Shown here one piece after another: positions 44,008 to 53,311 of a DNA stretch of 64,000 nt. A model generated the notes under the pieces. It was not told where the DNA came from. It saw nothing but the letters and a program-made list of their open reading frames with translations, and did not search any database. Position numbers and translations under genes: made by a program. Source of the stretch: Planctomycetota bacterium (GTDB lineage Bacteria; Planctomycetota; PUPC01; JACPCR01); NCBI GenBank assembly GCA_027625095.1, contig JAQBXN010000024.1:16852-80851 (forward strand). Direction: 5' to 3'. Position 1 is the first letter of the stretch; each line of letters opens with the position of its first letter.

Positions 44008-46569
44008 TTACGGATTAATTAGTTCCTTGTCGATGACCACGATCGGTGGGCCGTACAGGAGTTGTTTGAGTTTGGCGCCGCCACCGAAACCCATATTCAT
44101 TTTAAAAAGTATGGAAGACACGAGGCCGACGGCGAGGGCGATACCGAGAGCTGCGGCGAAAAGGCTGGATGACTGTGGCTTTGGAGTGCTGTTGGCGAAG
44201 AAATCCTGCCGCGGACGCCATGCCTTGAGCAGGATGCATCCTCCGGCCCAGAGGGCGTACTGGGTCAACAGGAAAACCAAGAATGCGAGGAAGAATACAC
44301 CGGCGATACCTTTGGGCAGGGATGCTGCACCTTTGAGGAATTGGGGCTCGATTACATGCACGGCCATTCCCGCGGGGAACATCAGAACAATGAGCAGGAC
44401 CAGGGGCACGAGGACCAACATAAGCCCGGACCATGCGGCTGCAGCCGGGAGGAATTTCATCGAGGTAAGGATGTGAGGCCAGGCCCACTGGGAAGGGTTG
44501 AGGGACTTTGCAGCACTCTTGCCGGAGATGTGTCCGATCATGGCAAGTGGAGCAGCGAGAGACCCGATGGCGACAAGGATGGTCTGCACGGTAAAGCCGA
44601 GACCGAGGCCGCGTGTAAAGATCGGGATCAGGAAGAAAACCGCCAGAATCAAAAACAGCGGGATCCCCTCAGGCATGGCCATGGCAAAGCTGCCGAGCGT
44701 CGGCATGGTTGTGATGCTCCGGCCATGTAGCATCCAGCGAATCCTGAAGGTCCAGAATCCGCATAAGGTGGTGATGATAGCGGCCAGGGCTACACCGGTT
44801 CCGAGCATACAGAATAAGGATTTCATCTCCCCAGCCATATTGCCGGTGGCGATGAAGCACGGGACGCTCACTAAAGTGAATGCCGCCGAGGCTGCAGCGG
44901 ACAAGATGAGCAGATGCAGAATTGCTGAGCCCATCAGCGGCTCAAGCAATGATGAAAGGATGATTCGCTGCCAGTCTCCGAGATTCTCGGGTCGGACATC
45001 ATCAATCTCACCCGCCCTGACTGGCTCCGGCTGGGCGGGGCCTGATTCGGGCACCTCTTCCCCGGATTCTTCTGCCGCATGCGAAGGAGCCCTTTTGACT
45101 TCGTCTTTCTCGCCTTGGTCTTCCTCCAATTCAACCTCACCGCCAAGGAGGTCATAGGTCTGCATGCTGGCGGGGTCCGGTTCGGAAGGATCCATCTTTG
45201 TCGAAGCCTGAAGTCCTGGGCCTGGATCCGAATCATCTTCGGATGACTGTGACTGAAGCATTTCCATCAGCGCATCTTCAGGCTCGTCGGTTCTTGCTCT
45301 GACCTCGATATGCATGGCCGGTGCACTGTCGTCTTCGTTCGGCATACTACTGTCCGCGAGGGCCGAAAAAATGTCGTCATCCGAGGGCTGTTCTACATCA
45401 ATAGCTTCATCCAGAAGCTCGATGGCGGATCCCAGCGCGGGCAGTGGTGGAGAAGATGGCTTTTTTTGCTGGCGCGCCTCCTGCAAGTTTGTCTGCTCGT
45501 GAATGGTAGGCGGGAGTTCCCGCGCCGGGGCCGGAGCATCTGAGGGGGCGGTGGCACGCCTGCTCTGAAGGAACTCCTCCACCTCACTTGCCAGGACGTT
45601 CCCGTCCTTGAACCGGTGTTGGGGCTTCTTTGCCATCAATCGCCCGATAAGTATGGCGAAGTCTTCAGAAACCTTAGGGTTCATCATGCGCAGGTTGGGC
45701 GGCGGCTCTTGAATGTGGCTCTTGAGGACACTGCTGATACCCATCCCGGTGAACGGAGGTCGTCCTGCAAGGAGATGAAAAAAAGTGGCTCCAAGGCAGT
45801 AAATATCGGCTTCCGGGCCGGCTTTTTCGCCCTGGGCCTGTTCCGGGCTCATGTATAGCGGGGTGCCCAGCAGTTGGCCGATTCGGGTGACGCTTACTTC
45901 CGCGGAAACCGAGCGAGCCAGACCGAAATCAGCAATCCTGACTTGGTCGTTGCAAAGCATCAGGTTCCCAGGCTTTATGTCACGATGAATGATCCCTTTT
46001 TCATGGGCCGCACCGAGGCCTCTGGCTGACTGCAGCAGGTATTGGATGGCTGCTTCCGGATCGAGCTTTCCCTTCTCTTTCAACTCGTCGATCATGGAAC
46101 GCCCTTCGATGAACTCGAGAACCATGAGGGTCATGTCGTCGAGAGTTTTTATATCGAAGATTTTGAGGATGTTCTCGTGATTGAGTTGGGCGAGGGCGCG
46201 CGCCTCGATGAGAAATCTCTCGAAACGTACCTTGTCTTCAGAGAATGCGCGCTTTAAGACCTTCACCGCGCTGATGCGTTCCATGAACTGGTGCTCCGCC
46301 TTGAACACCGTGCCCATACCTCCCTCGCCGATTTTTTCGATGACTCTGTACCCGATGCTGGAGAGGTCCGGAAGTTCGTCGCCGGAAAAGCGATCCTGCC
46401 TTTCGATGGCCACGAGGGCGCCGGATGCTTCACTGATTTCGTGCCGGATCTCGAGGCTGCCACGGTCGCCTACTTTCAGCCGCGTCTGACAACTCCCGCA
46501 TCGGAGCTTTTGTCCAAGGGGGAATTTTTCTGTGTCGTATTCCTTACCACAGACAGGGCATGCAGTCAT
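44008..46569 (-). CDS. Zinc-ribbon Ser/Thr protein kinase with C-terminal membrane domain
   Basis: The 853-residue protein starts with a zinc ribbon (CPVCGKEYDTEKF, then CGSC), followed by a Hanks-type kinase domain at about residues 65-335. Key elements are GEGGMGTVFKAEHQF, the catalytic Lys in ISAVKVLKRAF, HRDIKPGNLMLC, IADFGLARS and GTPLYMSPEQAQGE. A long acidic linker of about 200 residues, rich in E, D, S and P, leads to a C-terminal region with about six membrane helices (Yip1-like in topology). It is probably a membrane-anchored sensor or regulator kinase. I used the ATG at 46569, where the zinc ribbon starts; the longer ORF from 46728 runs through a repeat element. Confidence 0.88.
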   Translation of the reverse strand: MTACPVCGKEYDTEKFPLGQKLRCGSCQTRLKVGDRGSLEIRHEISEASGALVAIERQDRFSGDELPDLSSIGYRVIEKIGEGGMGTVFKAEHQFMERISAVKVLKRAFSEDKVRFERFLIEARALAQLNHENILKIFDIKTLDDMTLMVLEFIEGRSMIDELKEKGKLDPEAAIQYLLQSARGLGAAHEKGIIHRDIKPGNLMLCNDQVRIADFGLARSVSAEVSVTRIGQLLGTPLYMSPEQAQGEKAGPEADIYCLGATFFHLLAGRPPFTGMGISSVLKSHIQEPPPNLRMMNPKVSEDFAILIGRLMAKKPQHRFKDGNVLASEVEEFLQSRRATAPSDAPAPARELPPTIHEQTNLQEARQQKKPSSPPLPALGSAIELLDEAIDVEQPSDDDIFSALADSSMPNEDDSAPAMHIEVRARTDEPEDALMEMLQSQSSEDDSDPGPGLQASTKMDPSEPDPASMQTYDLLGGEVELEEDQGEKDEVKRAPSHAAEESGEEVPESGPAQPEPVRAGEIDDVRPENLGDWQRIILSSLLEPLMGSAILHLLILSAAASAAFTLVSVPCFIATGNMAGEMKSLFCMLGTGVALAAIITTLCGFWTFRIRWMLHGRSITTMPTLGSFAMAMPEGIPLFLILAVFFLIPIFTRGLGLGFTVQTILVAIGSLAAPLAMIGHISGKSAAKSLNPSQWAWPHILTSMKFLPAAAAWSGLMLVLVPLVLLIVLMFPAGMAVHVIEPQFLKGAASLPKGIAGVFFLAFLVFLLTQYALWAGGCILLKAWRPRQDFFANSTPKPQSSSLFAAALGIALAVGLVSSILFKMNMGFGGGAKLKQLLYGPPIVVIDKELINP

Positions 46570-46582
46570 GGGATAGAGTAAC

Positions 46583-46703
46583 GGAAAGATGGAATGACGG
46601 GATGCACCTGGAATATTGCACACTCTCAAACTCTTGCACTCCGGTACTCGAATGCTGTGAACTTGACTTAAAGTGCATCCCAATTTTCCAGCATTCCAGC
46701 CGT
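46583..46703. repeat. Inverted heptamer element between kinase and VWA genes
   Basis: The left units GGAAAGA, TGGAATG and ACGGGAT lie at 46583-46603. The right units ATTTTCC, AGCATTC and CAGCCGT lie at 46683-46703. Between them the 9-base arms GGGATGCAC (46599-46607) and GTGCATCCC (46673-46681) pair exactly. The right side is a reverse complement of the element at 34312-34325. No gene lies in this 199-base gap. Confidence 0.6.
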
Positions 46704-46768
46704 CTGCGCGACGGAGCGTCAGTATCATTCTCTGACCGGAACTATAAGCGAAGGGTCAGGGATTTAAA

Positions 46769-48925
46769 TTAGATTCGAGGGTTCGCCGGCCTGCCGCCCA
46801 TTTGACCGCCACCTCCACCGCTGTTGGCCATTTGTATCCGTGTGATGGATTTGATGAGTTTCTTTGAGACTGTTCGTTCCAGGCCTTTCTGGTTGCGAAG
46901 TTGCACCTTAAGATCGTCTTCCATCATGATAAACAGCTCCATCTCTGAGTTGTCGCGGAAGACAACTTTGGCCCAATAGCCCTGGAAGGGTCGCTCGGCA
47001 TGCGAGAATCGAAAGCCGTAGAGATCGTCTATGCTGTCCGGATCAAAGAGAGAGGCGATATGCCCCCAAGGGGTGCGCGGATGTCGATTGGCTAGAGCGC
47101 GCACCGAGGCGATGGCGTCTGCGCGATCCTGGGCTTCGAATTTGGATTCGATGGGCTTCTGCCGGGGCTTGGCAGAGATGACGTGGTCCTTAGGGATCTT
47201 GCCCTGGTTGTCTTTGAGGAACAGCCGAAGGCCAAGGTAGTACTGGCGCAGGCGATACTTGGCCAATTGCACGAAGGCGTACATCAGGTCTGCATTGGCA
47301 ACCCATCGCCGATTGCGAGTGATGCTGCTGAGCCGGGAATCAGGGACGATTACATTCTTTTCCATGTAGTCCAGAATTTCGTCGGCCTGTTTGAGCTTGT
47401 CTTCACACGCCTTGAGATTCATGGAGATAGCGTCAGCCTCCATACCGCCGCCAGGCGCTTGGACAGAATCCCATTGGTTTGTGATCAGCTCAAGAGATCG
47501 TTTGAAAACATTGCGTGCGGTTCTGGAATCGTACTCGGCCTGGGAACAGAGCTCGGGGCTGTAACGCTCCATGAGTTGCCAGTCATAGAGGTCTCGCATT
47601 TCCTTTTCCTTTTCCGGGTCGGAATCCAGGATGTAGTACGCTCCGGATGTGCGGTAGGCGACCCGGCTCTGATCGTAGATGCCAAACCCCGAAGGGATGC
47701 TTCCTCTCCGCCAGGAGCTGATGCCACCGTAGCCAAGCTCATAGATTTCGGGGCGAGCGGTCTCCGGGCCGCGGCGAACGGTTCCAGTTCCCTCCCAGAT
47801 ATCGCCATTCTTATCCGTGTATTTGAATTCTTCGCTAACTTCGGAGCTCTGGAAAGGGCACATCCGGTTAATGACGTAGGTGGTCATTTGGCTGCGGCGG
47901 AGTTCCTGGAAGGCCTTCTCCATCAAGTGTCCGTCATCGCCACTGTCGTCATCTACCAGGATGACCACTTTCTTACCGCGTTTTACGCTTCTATATTTCT
48001 GAGCACAGTAAATGAGCGCGGTCATAACGTTTTCTGCGGTACCGGGCTCATTAGGTTCGATATGGTCAAATGCCTCCATGACCAAATTCAGGTCTTCGGT
48101 CGGTTCCAGCCAGACTTTGGGTTCAGAGCCAAACTGAACGATTGCCTGTTTGAGATTTCCAGCGCCCTCCTGTTCACGGAATTTGTGATCCATCTTTGTG
48201 ATGTGTTCTTTGATGGCCTTTTGATCGTCGGACATGCTGACTGAGGAATCGATGAGCCAGATGATCAGCACGTTTCCGCCGAACTTCCGCGCCTGCTGGC
48301 TCAGCCGAACACTCATGTTATCCATGACTTTCCCGTAACCGCCCATGCCGCGGACCGTGGTATTCCATTCGCCATGCCCGAGGATGCCTTCTTCCTGAAA
48401 CTCACCCATGCCGTGGCCCTCAGATCCTATCCCTCCATCTCCAGGGCCCATGAAATCCTGGTCGACCATCTCGCTGGTGTCCACAGCGCCGATTGGCTCG
48501 ACCTCGATCTGCGAGAGATCCATTTCTGGTGCCTTAGTCAGATTGTCAGTGACCAGAACCGGTGCAACCATGTTTGATTCCGGGGGAGCGGTATTCATCG
48601 CATTGAATATCTGCCCAATTTTTTGAAGGTCGAGTTTGGTGGAAGGTTCGGGATGAAAGCCTATCTCGATGATGACGTCTTCCATTCGACTGGATGCGGG
48701 GCTCATCATCAGCACCTTGCCAAGGAACATGGCCGCGACAAAGTGGAGCGCTACGGAGACTATCCACCACGGTGCGGACATGATCCCTGAGCTGAGCTTG
48801 GACTTGAGTGAACGCCCACGGAGGACGTAATCCAGGCTGTCTACATCTTCATAGTCGCTGTTTGAATTCCCCCAGCTTTCATCGAAGTCATATTCTGATG
48901 AATCGAGGGCCGCTTCTTCGGGCAT
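46769..48925 (-). CDS. VWA-domain membrane protein
   Basis: The 718-residue protein has an acidic cytoplasmic N-terminus, one membrane helix near residues 50-72 (APWWIVSVALHFVAAMFLGKV) and a glycine-rich linker. A von Willebrand factor A domain at about residues 225-400 follows. Its MIDAS motif is intact in WLIDSSVSMSDD (DxSxS), with VVILVDDDSGDDG further on. The C-terminal 200 residues are charged and helical, with a Gly-rich end (MANSGGGGGQMGGRPANP). It is 199 bases upstream of a membrane kinase gene on the same strand, so a kinase-VWA functional link is plausible. AGGAAGTCAGC precedes the ATG. Confidence 0.83.
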   Translation of the reverse strand: MPEEAALDSSEYDFDESWGNSNSDYEDVDSLDYVLRGRSLKSKLSSGIMSAPWWIVSVALHFVAAMFLGKVLMMSPASSRMEDVIIEIGFHPEPSTKLDLQKIGQIFNAMNTAPPESNMVAPVLVTDNLTKAPEMDLSQIEVEPIGAVDTSEMVDQDFMGPGDGGIGSEGHGMGEFQEEGILGHGEWNTTVRGMGGYGKVMDNMSVRLSQQARKFGGNVLIIWLIDSSVSMSDDQKAIKEHITKMDHKFREQEGAGNLKQAIVQFGSEPKVWLEPTEDLNLVMEAFDHIEPNEPGTAENVMTALIYCAQKYRSVKRGKKVVILVDDDSGDDGHLMEKAFQELRRSQMTTYVINRMCPFQSSEVSEEFKYTDKNGDIWEGTGTVRRGPETARPEIYELGYGGISSWRRGSIPSGFGIYDQSRVAYRTSGAYYILDSDPEKEKEMRDLYDWQLMERYSPELCSQAEYDSRTARNVFKRSLELITNQWDSVQAPGGGMEADAISMNLKACEDKLKQADEILDYMEKNVIVPDSRLSSITRNRRWVANADLMYAFVQLAKYRLRQYYLGLRLFLKDNQGKIPKDHVISAKPRQKPIESKFEAQDRADAIASVRALANRHPRTPWGHIASLFDPDSIDDLYGFRFSHAERPFQGYWAKVVFRDNSEMELFIMMEDDLKVQLRNQKGLERTVSKKLIKSITRIQMANSGGGGGQMGGRPANPRI

Positions 48926-49074
48926 GCTGACTTCCTATCTTACATATAAATGGAGGCTGGATGGGGGACTTGCGATGATGGCAGAAGGGCAACGAATGTC
49001 AATAAGCTTACACCTCCTGACAAGGTCCTAGGATGCTTGGAGGCATTGACATAACGATCAAGTCTTGCCACAAT

Positions 49075-49131
49075 CCCGCGCCCTTGTCCATGCCGGGAAC
49101 GGTACAAACTGAGGGCAGGATTGGGCGCGGG
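49075..49131. repeat. Inverted repeat CCCGCGCCC / GGGCGCGGG
   Basis: Nine-base GC-rich arms at 49075-49083 and 49123-49131 face each other across about 39 bases, 73 bases before the epimerase ATG. The element lies in a 279-base gap that holds no gene. It could be a stable leader structure if the transcript starts upstream. Confidence 0.6.
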
Positions 49132-49204
49132 TGGAGATTCTTAAGGCCAGTGCACACACAGCCCGCTGGACGATTACTTATTCATCTGACTCTGGGAGAC
49201 TTTC

Positions 49205-50071
49205 ATGAAATTTGGCATCAACACCCTTCTCTGGTGCGGTTCTTTCGAAAACAAACATCTGAAATTTATCGACAAGGCGAAGAAGCTCGGATTCGACGGC
49301 ATTGAAATGGCTGTCTTCGACACCAGCGCCATTGATGCAAAGAAAGTTAAAGCAAGGCTCGAAGCCAACGGCCTCGAGGGTCTGATATGTGCGGTGATGC
49401 CTTTCGACGGTACTGGCGATCTTGCCTCAAGTGTCAAAGCCGAGCGCCAGAAGGGCCTTGATACCATTAAAGGTACGATTGACTGGGCTGCGGAGGCGGG
49501 CGTCCACACCATCTGCGGCCCCATTCACATTCACGTAGGTGCAAAGCCACCAGCAGGTCGCAAACCGCCACAGCGAAGCAAGGCCGAATGGAAGAATTGC
49601 GTCTCGTCGCTCAAAGTGCTCGGCAAGCATGCAGCGCCCGCGGGTATCAAGCTCGCCATTGAGCCGCTCAACCGATTCGAGACCTATTTCCTTAACACTG
49701 GCGAGGATACGGTCCAGCTCTGCAAGGAGGTGGGTGAGCCCAACGTTACATATCACTACGACACCTTTCACGCGAACATCGAAGAGCAGGATCCCGTAGG
49801 TGTGATCAGAAAATCAGCCAAATATCTGGGACACGTGCACACCTGCGAAAACGACCGCGGTATCCCCGGGTCAGGTCATGTTGACTGGATTGGCGTCTTC
49901 ACCAATCTGAAAAAGATTAAGTATGACGGCTGGCTTGTTATCGAGAGTTTTGTCCCGCAGGTACCGGAGATTGCTGCGGCTACCTGCATCTGGCGCCCGC
50001 TGGCAAAGAGCGGCGATGAGTTGGCATCCAAGGGGTTGAAGTTCCTGAAGCGAACCTTGCTGAAGGTTTGA
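49205..50071 (+). CDS. Sugar phosphate isomerase / D-tagatose-3-epimerase-like TIM barrel
   Basis: The 288-residue protein is a xylose-isomerase-like TIM barrel resembling D-tagatose/D-psicose 3-epimerases. Visible parts are MKFGINTLLWCGSF, FDGIEMAVFD, the metal Glu in IKLAIEPLNRFETYFLN, VTYHYDTFHANIEEQD (metal Asp and His), HVHTCENDRGIPGSGHVDW and GWLVIESF (final Glu). All four metal ligands of this group are in place. It probably interconverts a ketose. GGGAG lies seven bases before the ATG. The gene is alone between the VWA and FHA-kinase genes. Confidence 0.9.
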   Translation: MKFGINTLLWCGSFENKHLKFIDKAKKLGFDGIEMAVFDTSAIDAKKVKARLEANGLEGLICAVMPFDGTGDLASSVKAERQKGLDTIKGTIDWAAEAGVHTICGPIHIHVGAKPPAGRKPPQRSKAEWKNCVSSLKVLGKHAAPAGIKLAIEPLNRFETYFLNTGEDTVQLCKEVGEPNVTYHYDTFHANIEEQDPVGVIRKSAKYLGHVHTCENDRGIPGSGHVDWIGVFTNLKKIKYDGWLVIESFVPQVPEIAAATCIWRPLAKSGDELASKGLKFLKRTLLKV

Positions 50072-50299
50072 AAGCTCTTGAATTGTGACAGAATCCGAGT
50101 CATCCTGGAATCATCTCAGCCCTGGTACAGGATGTCCCTCCGTCTGCTGCCAGTATCTAGTCATTTCCTGCTATGCTCCCTTTTGAATCCGGAGCTGTGG
50201 GAGCCTTCAAAAAGTGATCCTTGGTGGAAGACTGTTTGGTAGCCCATCACTGGACCACTCCGGTCGCATTAATGTTTTCACTTGAGGTCGGCTCGAAAC

Positions 50300-51562
50300 A
50301 TGGCCAGCACTCTATCGGTAGTCAGCGGCCCCATACCTGGTCTTATCTTCGAACTCTCAGAGACTGAGGTCAATACGATCGGCAGAGGTTCGGGTTGTAC
50401 TATCGTTCTCAAGACGGATTCAAAGGCGTCCCGCTCCCACGCGGCTATTGGCCGAACTAAGGACAGATTTGCCATTGTGGACATGAATTCCGCAAACGGC
50501 ATCTATCGAAATGGTCAGCGGATCAAAAAGGCATTTCTTGAAGACGGCGATCTGTGCCTCGTCGGTCAGTATCTCATGCGGTTCTCGCTGGATCGCGCAT
50601 CCATCGCCAAGTATGCGGTCGAATCCAAGAACGCCTGCCTGATCTGCCGTCGTGAGTTGACCGATGACGAGATGAATACAGGGCTGTTTGCGACCACGGA
50701 GAAAGGATATTACTGCCTCCGTTGCGTCGATGAGACCAACATGATCGGCTGTACCCTGGGCAACTTCCAGATCATGGAGGAACTCGGCAAAGGATCTGTT
50801 GGCCGGGTGTACCGCGCACGCCTGATTTCAGAAAATGAAACGGTAGCGCTCAAAATCGTGCACCGTGAGCTCGTGGCACAGCCCAAAGTGATGAAGATGT
50901 TCGTGCGCGAGGCCCGGGCAGGTCGCGGCGTCGAACACCCGCACGTAGTGAGCATTTACGATGTCGGCAATCTATATAAGATTTTCTATCTGGCTATGGA
51001 ATACGTGGATGGCGAGGCGCTCATCAAGCAGCTCAACCGAGAAGGGCCCATGTCGGGTGAGAGAATGGCCCAGATAGGTGTGCAGGTGAGTTCCGGCCTG
51101 TCTTATCTTCACTCGAGAGGGATTATCCATCGCGACGTGAAGCCGGAAAACATTCTCATCAGCACTACAGGGAGCGTCAAACTCGCCGACCTCGGTCTTG
51201 CCAAGAATGTCGGCGGCTCGGCCAGCGGCTCATCCACCATTGGCGGCAAGATGCTGGGGACGCCTTCCTATATGTCCCCGGAACAGATCACAGACGCGCG
51301 GAAAGTGGATTTCAGAACCGATGTTTACTCCGCCGGCGCCACCCTCTACCGCATGGTCACCGGCCAGCCACCATTCCCACCAGGAGCTCCTTTGGAAGTG
51401 GCTAGGCGCGTCCTCACCGAAGAACCCGAGCGGGCGGACAAAATCAACCTGACCCTCGATTCCAGTATCGGTGACGTTATCGCCAAAGCAATGAGCAAGG
51501 ACGCCAACCAGCGATACCAATCAGTGGAAGAATTGATGGCCTCGTTGAAGCCGTTCGCGTGA
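50300..51562 (+). CDS. FHA-domain Ser/Thr protein kinase with zinc ribbon
   Basis: The 420-residue protein has an N-terminal FHA domain (residues 1-95: NTIGRGSGCTIVLKTDSKAS, then the conserved SRSHAAI and MNSANGIYRNG). A zinc ribbon follows (CLICRRELTDDEMNTGL, then YYCLRC). A Hanks-type kinase with LGKGSVGRVYRARLI, VALKIVH, HRDVKPENILI, LADLGLAKN and GTPSYMSPEQ completes it. DLG replaces the usual DFG, which is common in kinases of this type. No membrane helix is present, so it should be cytosolic. I chose the ATG at 50300 over a TTG at 50282. Its partner is not obvious, but a second zinc-ribbon kinase lies 4 kb away. Confidence 0.92.
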   Translation: MASTLSVVSGPIPGLIFELSETEVNTIGRGSGCTIVLKTDSKASRSHAAIGRTKDRFAIVDMNSANGIYRNGQRIKKAFLEDGDLCLVGQYLMRFSLDRASIAKYAVESKNACLICRRELTDDEMNTGLFATTEKGYYCLRCVDETNMIGCTLGNFQIMEELGKGSVGRVYRARLISENETVALKIVHRELVAQPKVMKMFVREARAGRGVEHPHVVSIYDVGNLYKIFYLAMEYVDGEALIKQLNREGPMSGERMAQIGVQVSSGLSYLHSRGIIHRDVKPENILISTTGSVKLADLGLAKNVGGSASGSSTIGGKMLGTPSYMSPEQITDARKVDFRTDVYSAGATLYRMVTGQPPFPPGAPLEVARRVLTEEPERADKINLTLDSSIGDVIAKAMSKDANQRYQSVEELMASLKPFA

Positions 51563-51650
51563 TGAAGCCGCAGCGCTGACGCTCCGCGGCGGTTTTTCTT
51601 AAGTAATGCTGACGCCCGCGTCTGCACCAAAGCCATCCTTCATTCAGCTT

Positions 51651-52118
51651 TCACCGCTCCTCCGGTACACAGATGTCTCCCGCGACTTCGATGACTTCGC
51701 CTCTCAGTCCAAGCCATCGACGAAACGTTTCTACCAATCGAAACTCCTGGATATCAGCGGTCTCAACAGAGTGACGCATGGCCAGCAAGGTTCCGTAGCT
51801 GCCGAACATGATGAAGAACGCGGCCGCTATCGAGGCAGCGAATTTCAATAATCTCATTCGAAACGCCCTAAGCCCTACCGGGCAATCCTTTGTCAGGATC
51901 GTGCCATCCGCCCTCTGAAAAAACCTCACGCAAAGCCGCCCTTCTTTTTCTTGAATCAGGCTCTCTGCATCTTCCCGGCTCATCCCGGATATGTTGTAAA
52001 CATTTTTGTTGCACTGAGCGCAGTGCCGAGCCAGGCCATCGCCTTCCATCTCATCCCATAAAGCCGGACACGGCGAAGCTACCTGGATGACGTCAAGGCT
52101 GAATGAAGTTTGTAACAT
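51651..52118 (-). CDS. CxxC-type small membrane protein (VYNISGM family)
   Basis: The 155-residue protein has an N-terminal segment ASPCPALWDEMEGDGLARHC followed by AQCNKNVYNISGMSREDAES and EGRLCVRFFQRADGTILTKDCP. The cysteine spacing (C, CxxC, C, C) suggests a metal- or cofactor-binding fold. One membrane helix follows (residues 88-112, LLKFAASIAAAFFIMFGSYG). The pattern occurs widely in planctomycete, verrucomicrobial and acidobacterial hypothetical proteins; its function is unknown. It is convergent with the FHA kinase gene. Confidence 0.7.
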   Translation of the reverse strand: MLQTSFSLDVIQVASPCPALWDEMEGDGLARHCAQCNKNVYNISGMSREDAESLIQEKEGRLCVRFFQRADGTILTKDCPVGLRAFRMRLLKFAASIAAAFFIMFGSYGTLLAMRHSVETADIQEFRLVETFRRWLGLRGEVIEVAGDICVPEER

Positions 52119-52184
52119 GTCTGGTTCCTGTGGGTCTGGTAACAGGAGTAAAGACTAACGAGGCGTGTTTGGGTTTCACAAGAT

Positions 52185-53198
52185 TCACAAGACATTCGCT
52201 CCTTTTGCGGACGCCTCATCGTAGGCTTCGAAGATTCTTGCAATCAGATTCCTCGCGGTTGGCCCGTCTGTTTCGGGTGTCCGGCCAGTTTCGATGCATT
52301 CGTGAAAGTGTTCGATCTCGCCCTGGAGTTCCAACCCTTCGCCACTTTCATGAAGCACCTCCTCGGTATCGCCAACGGCTACGATACGTGTCTTCCATTC
52401 GCAGTCCGCGCCCTCACTCACCAGGTCGCCGAGTGGCGTGGTGGTCAGCGTGATGTGCGCCTTTTCACAGACCGCATTCATGGTGTACCAGATGCGTGAT
52501 TTCGGAGATGCCCATAGATGGCGGGTGACACCAATGACGCCATTCTTGAATCGCATCACAGATACGGCGGTGTCCTCGCCTTCCATTTCGCACCCTGCAT
52601 GGGTTCCGGCCATCGAAAGGGCCTGCACATCACCGCCGAGCCAGAACATGACATCGAGCATGTGGGGCGAAGATGAAAAGAAGACGCCGCCGCCGAGGGT
52701 CTCGCGTTTTGAGATCCAGCCCGTGGTATAGCCCTTCAGAGATTCGTCCATCATCGCATCCAGCATGAAGAGACGTCCATAGCGGCCACTCTCAATGATT
52801 TGCTTGAAGAGCTGCATGCTCGCTCGGTACCGATGTGGATAAGCGATCATGAACGTTCGTCTGTTTTTTTCGGACGCCTGAATCATCTCGTCAGCCTGCT
52901 GTAAACTGACAGCGATTGGCTTCTCAAGCAGCACGTGCTTGCCCGCGTTAAGACATTCCAGGGTTACAGAGTAGTGCAGATGATGCGGTAGAAGTATGAA
53001 TACGGCGTCGACCTCTTCGAGGCCCTCCCGGAAGTCGGTGAGCGGCTGGGCATTTGTCTTTGCAGACAGGGCCGCCGCCTTTTCGGGATCCATATCAGCC
53101 ACCCAGACCAGGTGAACCCGTTCACCGATCCTGGAAAGCGTCTTTGCATAGAAATGTGAAAACCATCCGCATCCGATCAGACCGACTCTTAACTTCAT
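52185..53198 (-). CDS. Gfo/Idh/MocA family oxidoreductase
   Basis: The 337-residue protein has NAD motif GLIGCGWFSHFYAKTL, AVFILLPHHLHYSVTLECL and the EKP motif in LLEKPIAVSLQQADEM. The substrate domain runs through AYPHRYRASMQLFK and SPHMLDVMFWLGGD. It should be a sugar or polyol dehydrogenase of unknown substrate. The last codons (AYDEASAKGANVL) look complete. No good Shine-Dalgarno precedes the ATG. It is the third of five family members in the window and has no operon partner. Confidence 0.91.
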   Translation of the reverse strand: MKLRVGLIGCGWFSHFYAKTLSRIGERVHLVWVADMDPEKAAALSAKTNAQPLTDFREGLEEVDAVFILLPHHLHYSVTLECLNAGKHVLLEKPIAVSLQQADEMIQASEKNRRTFMIAYPHRYRASMQLFKQIIESGRYGRLFMLDAMMDESLKGYTTGWISKRETLGGGVFFSSSPHMLDVMFWLGGDVQALSMAGTHAGCEMEGEDTAVSVMRFKNGVIGVTRHLWASPKSRIWYTMNAVCEKAHITLTTTPLGDLVSEGADCEWKTRIVAVGDTEEVLHESGEGLELQGEIEHFHECIETGRTPETDGPTARNLIARIFEAYDEASAKGANVL

Positions 53199-53311
53199 GG
53201 TTTACCCACTAAAAAATTTAGATAAAAGAAGACGCGGCAGGCAGGACGCTTACGCCAGAAGCCACTTGCACGCAAGTGAGGTGCTCCAACAATCCCTTAC
53301 CGAGACTAGTC

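Noticed and set aside
47183..48244. A 353-codon plus-strand ORF opposite the VWA gene
   Set aside because: The opposite frame carries the intact MIDAS motif and ribosome binding site, so this is a shadow.
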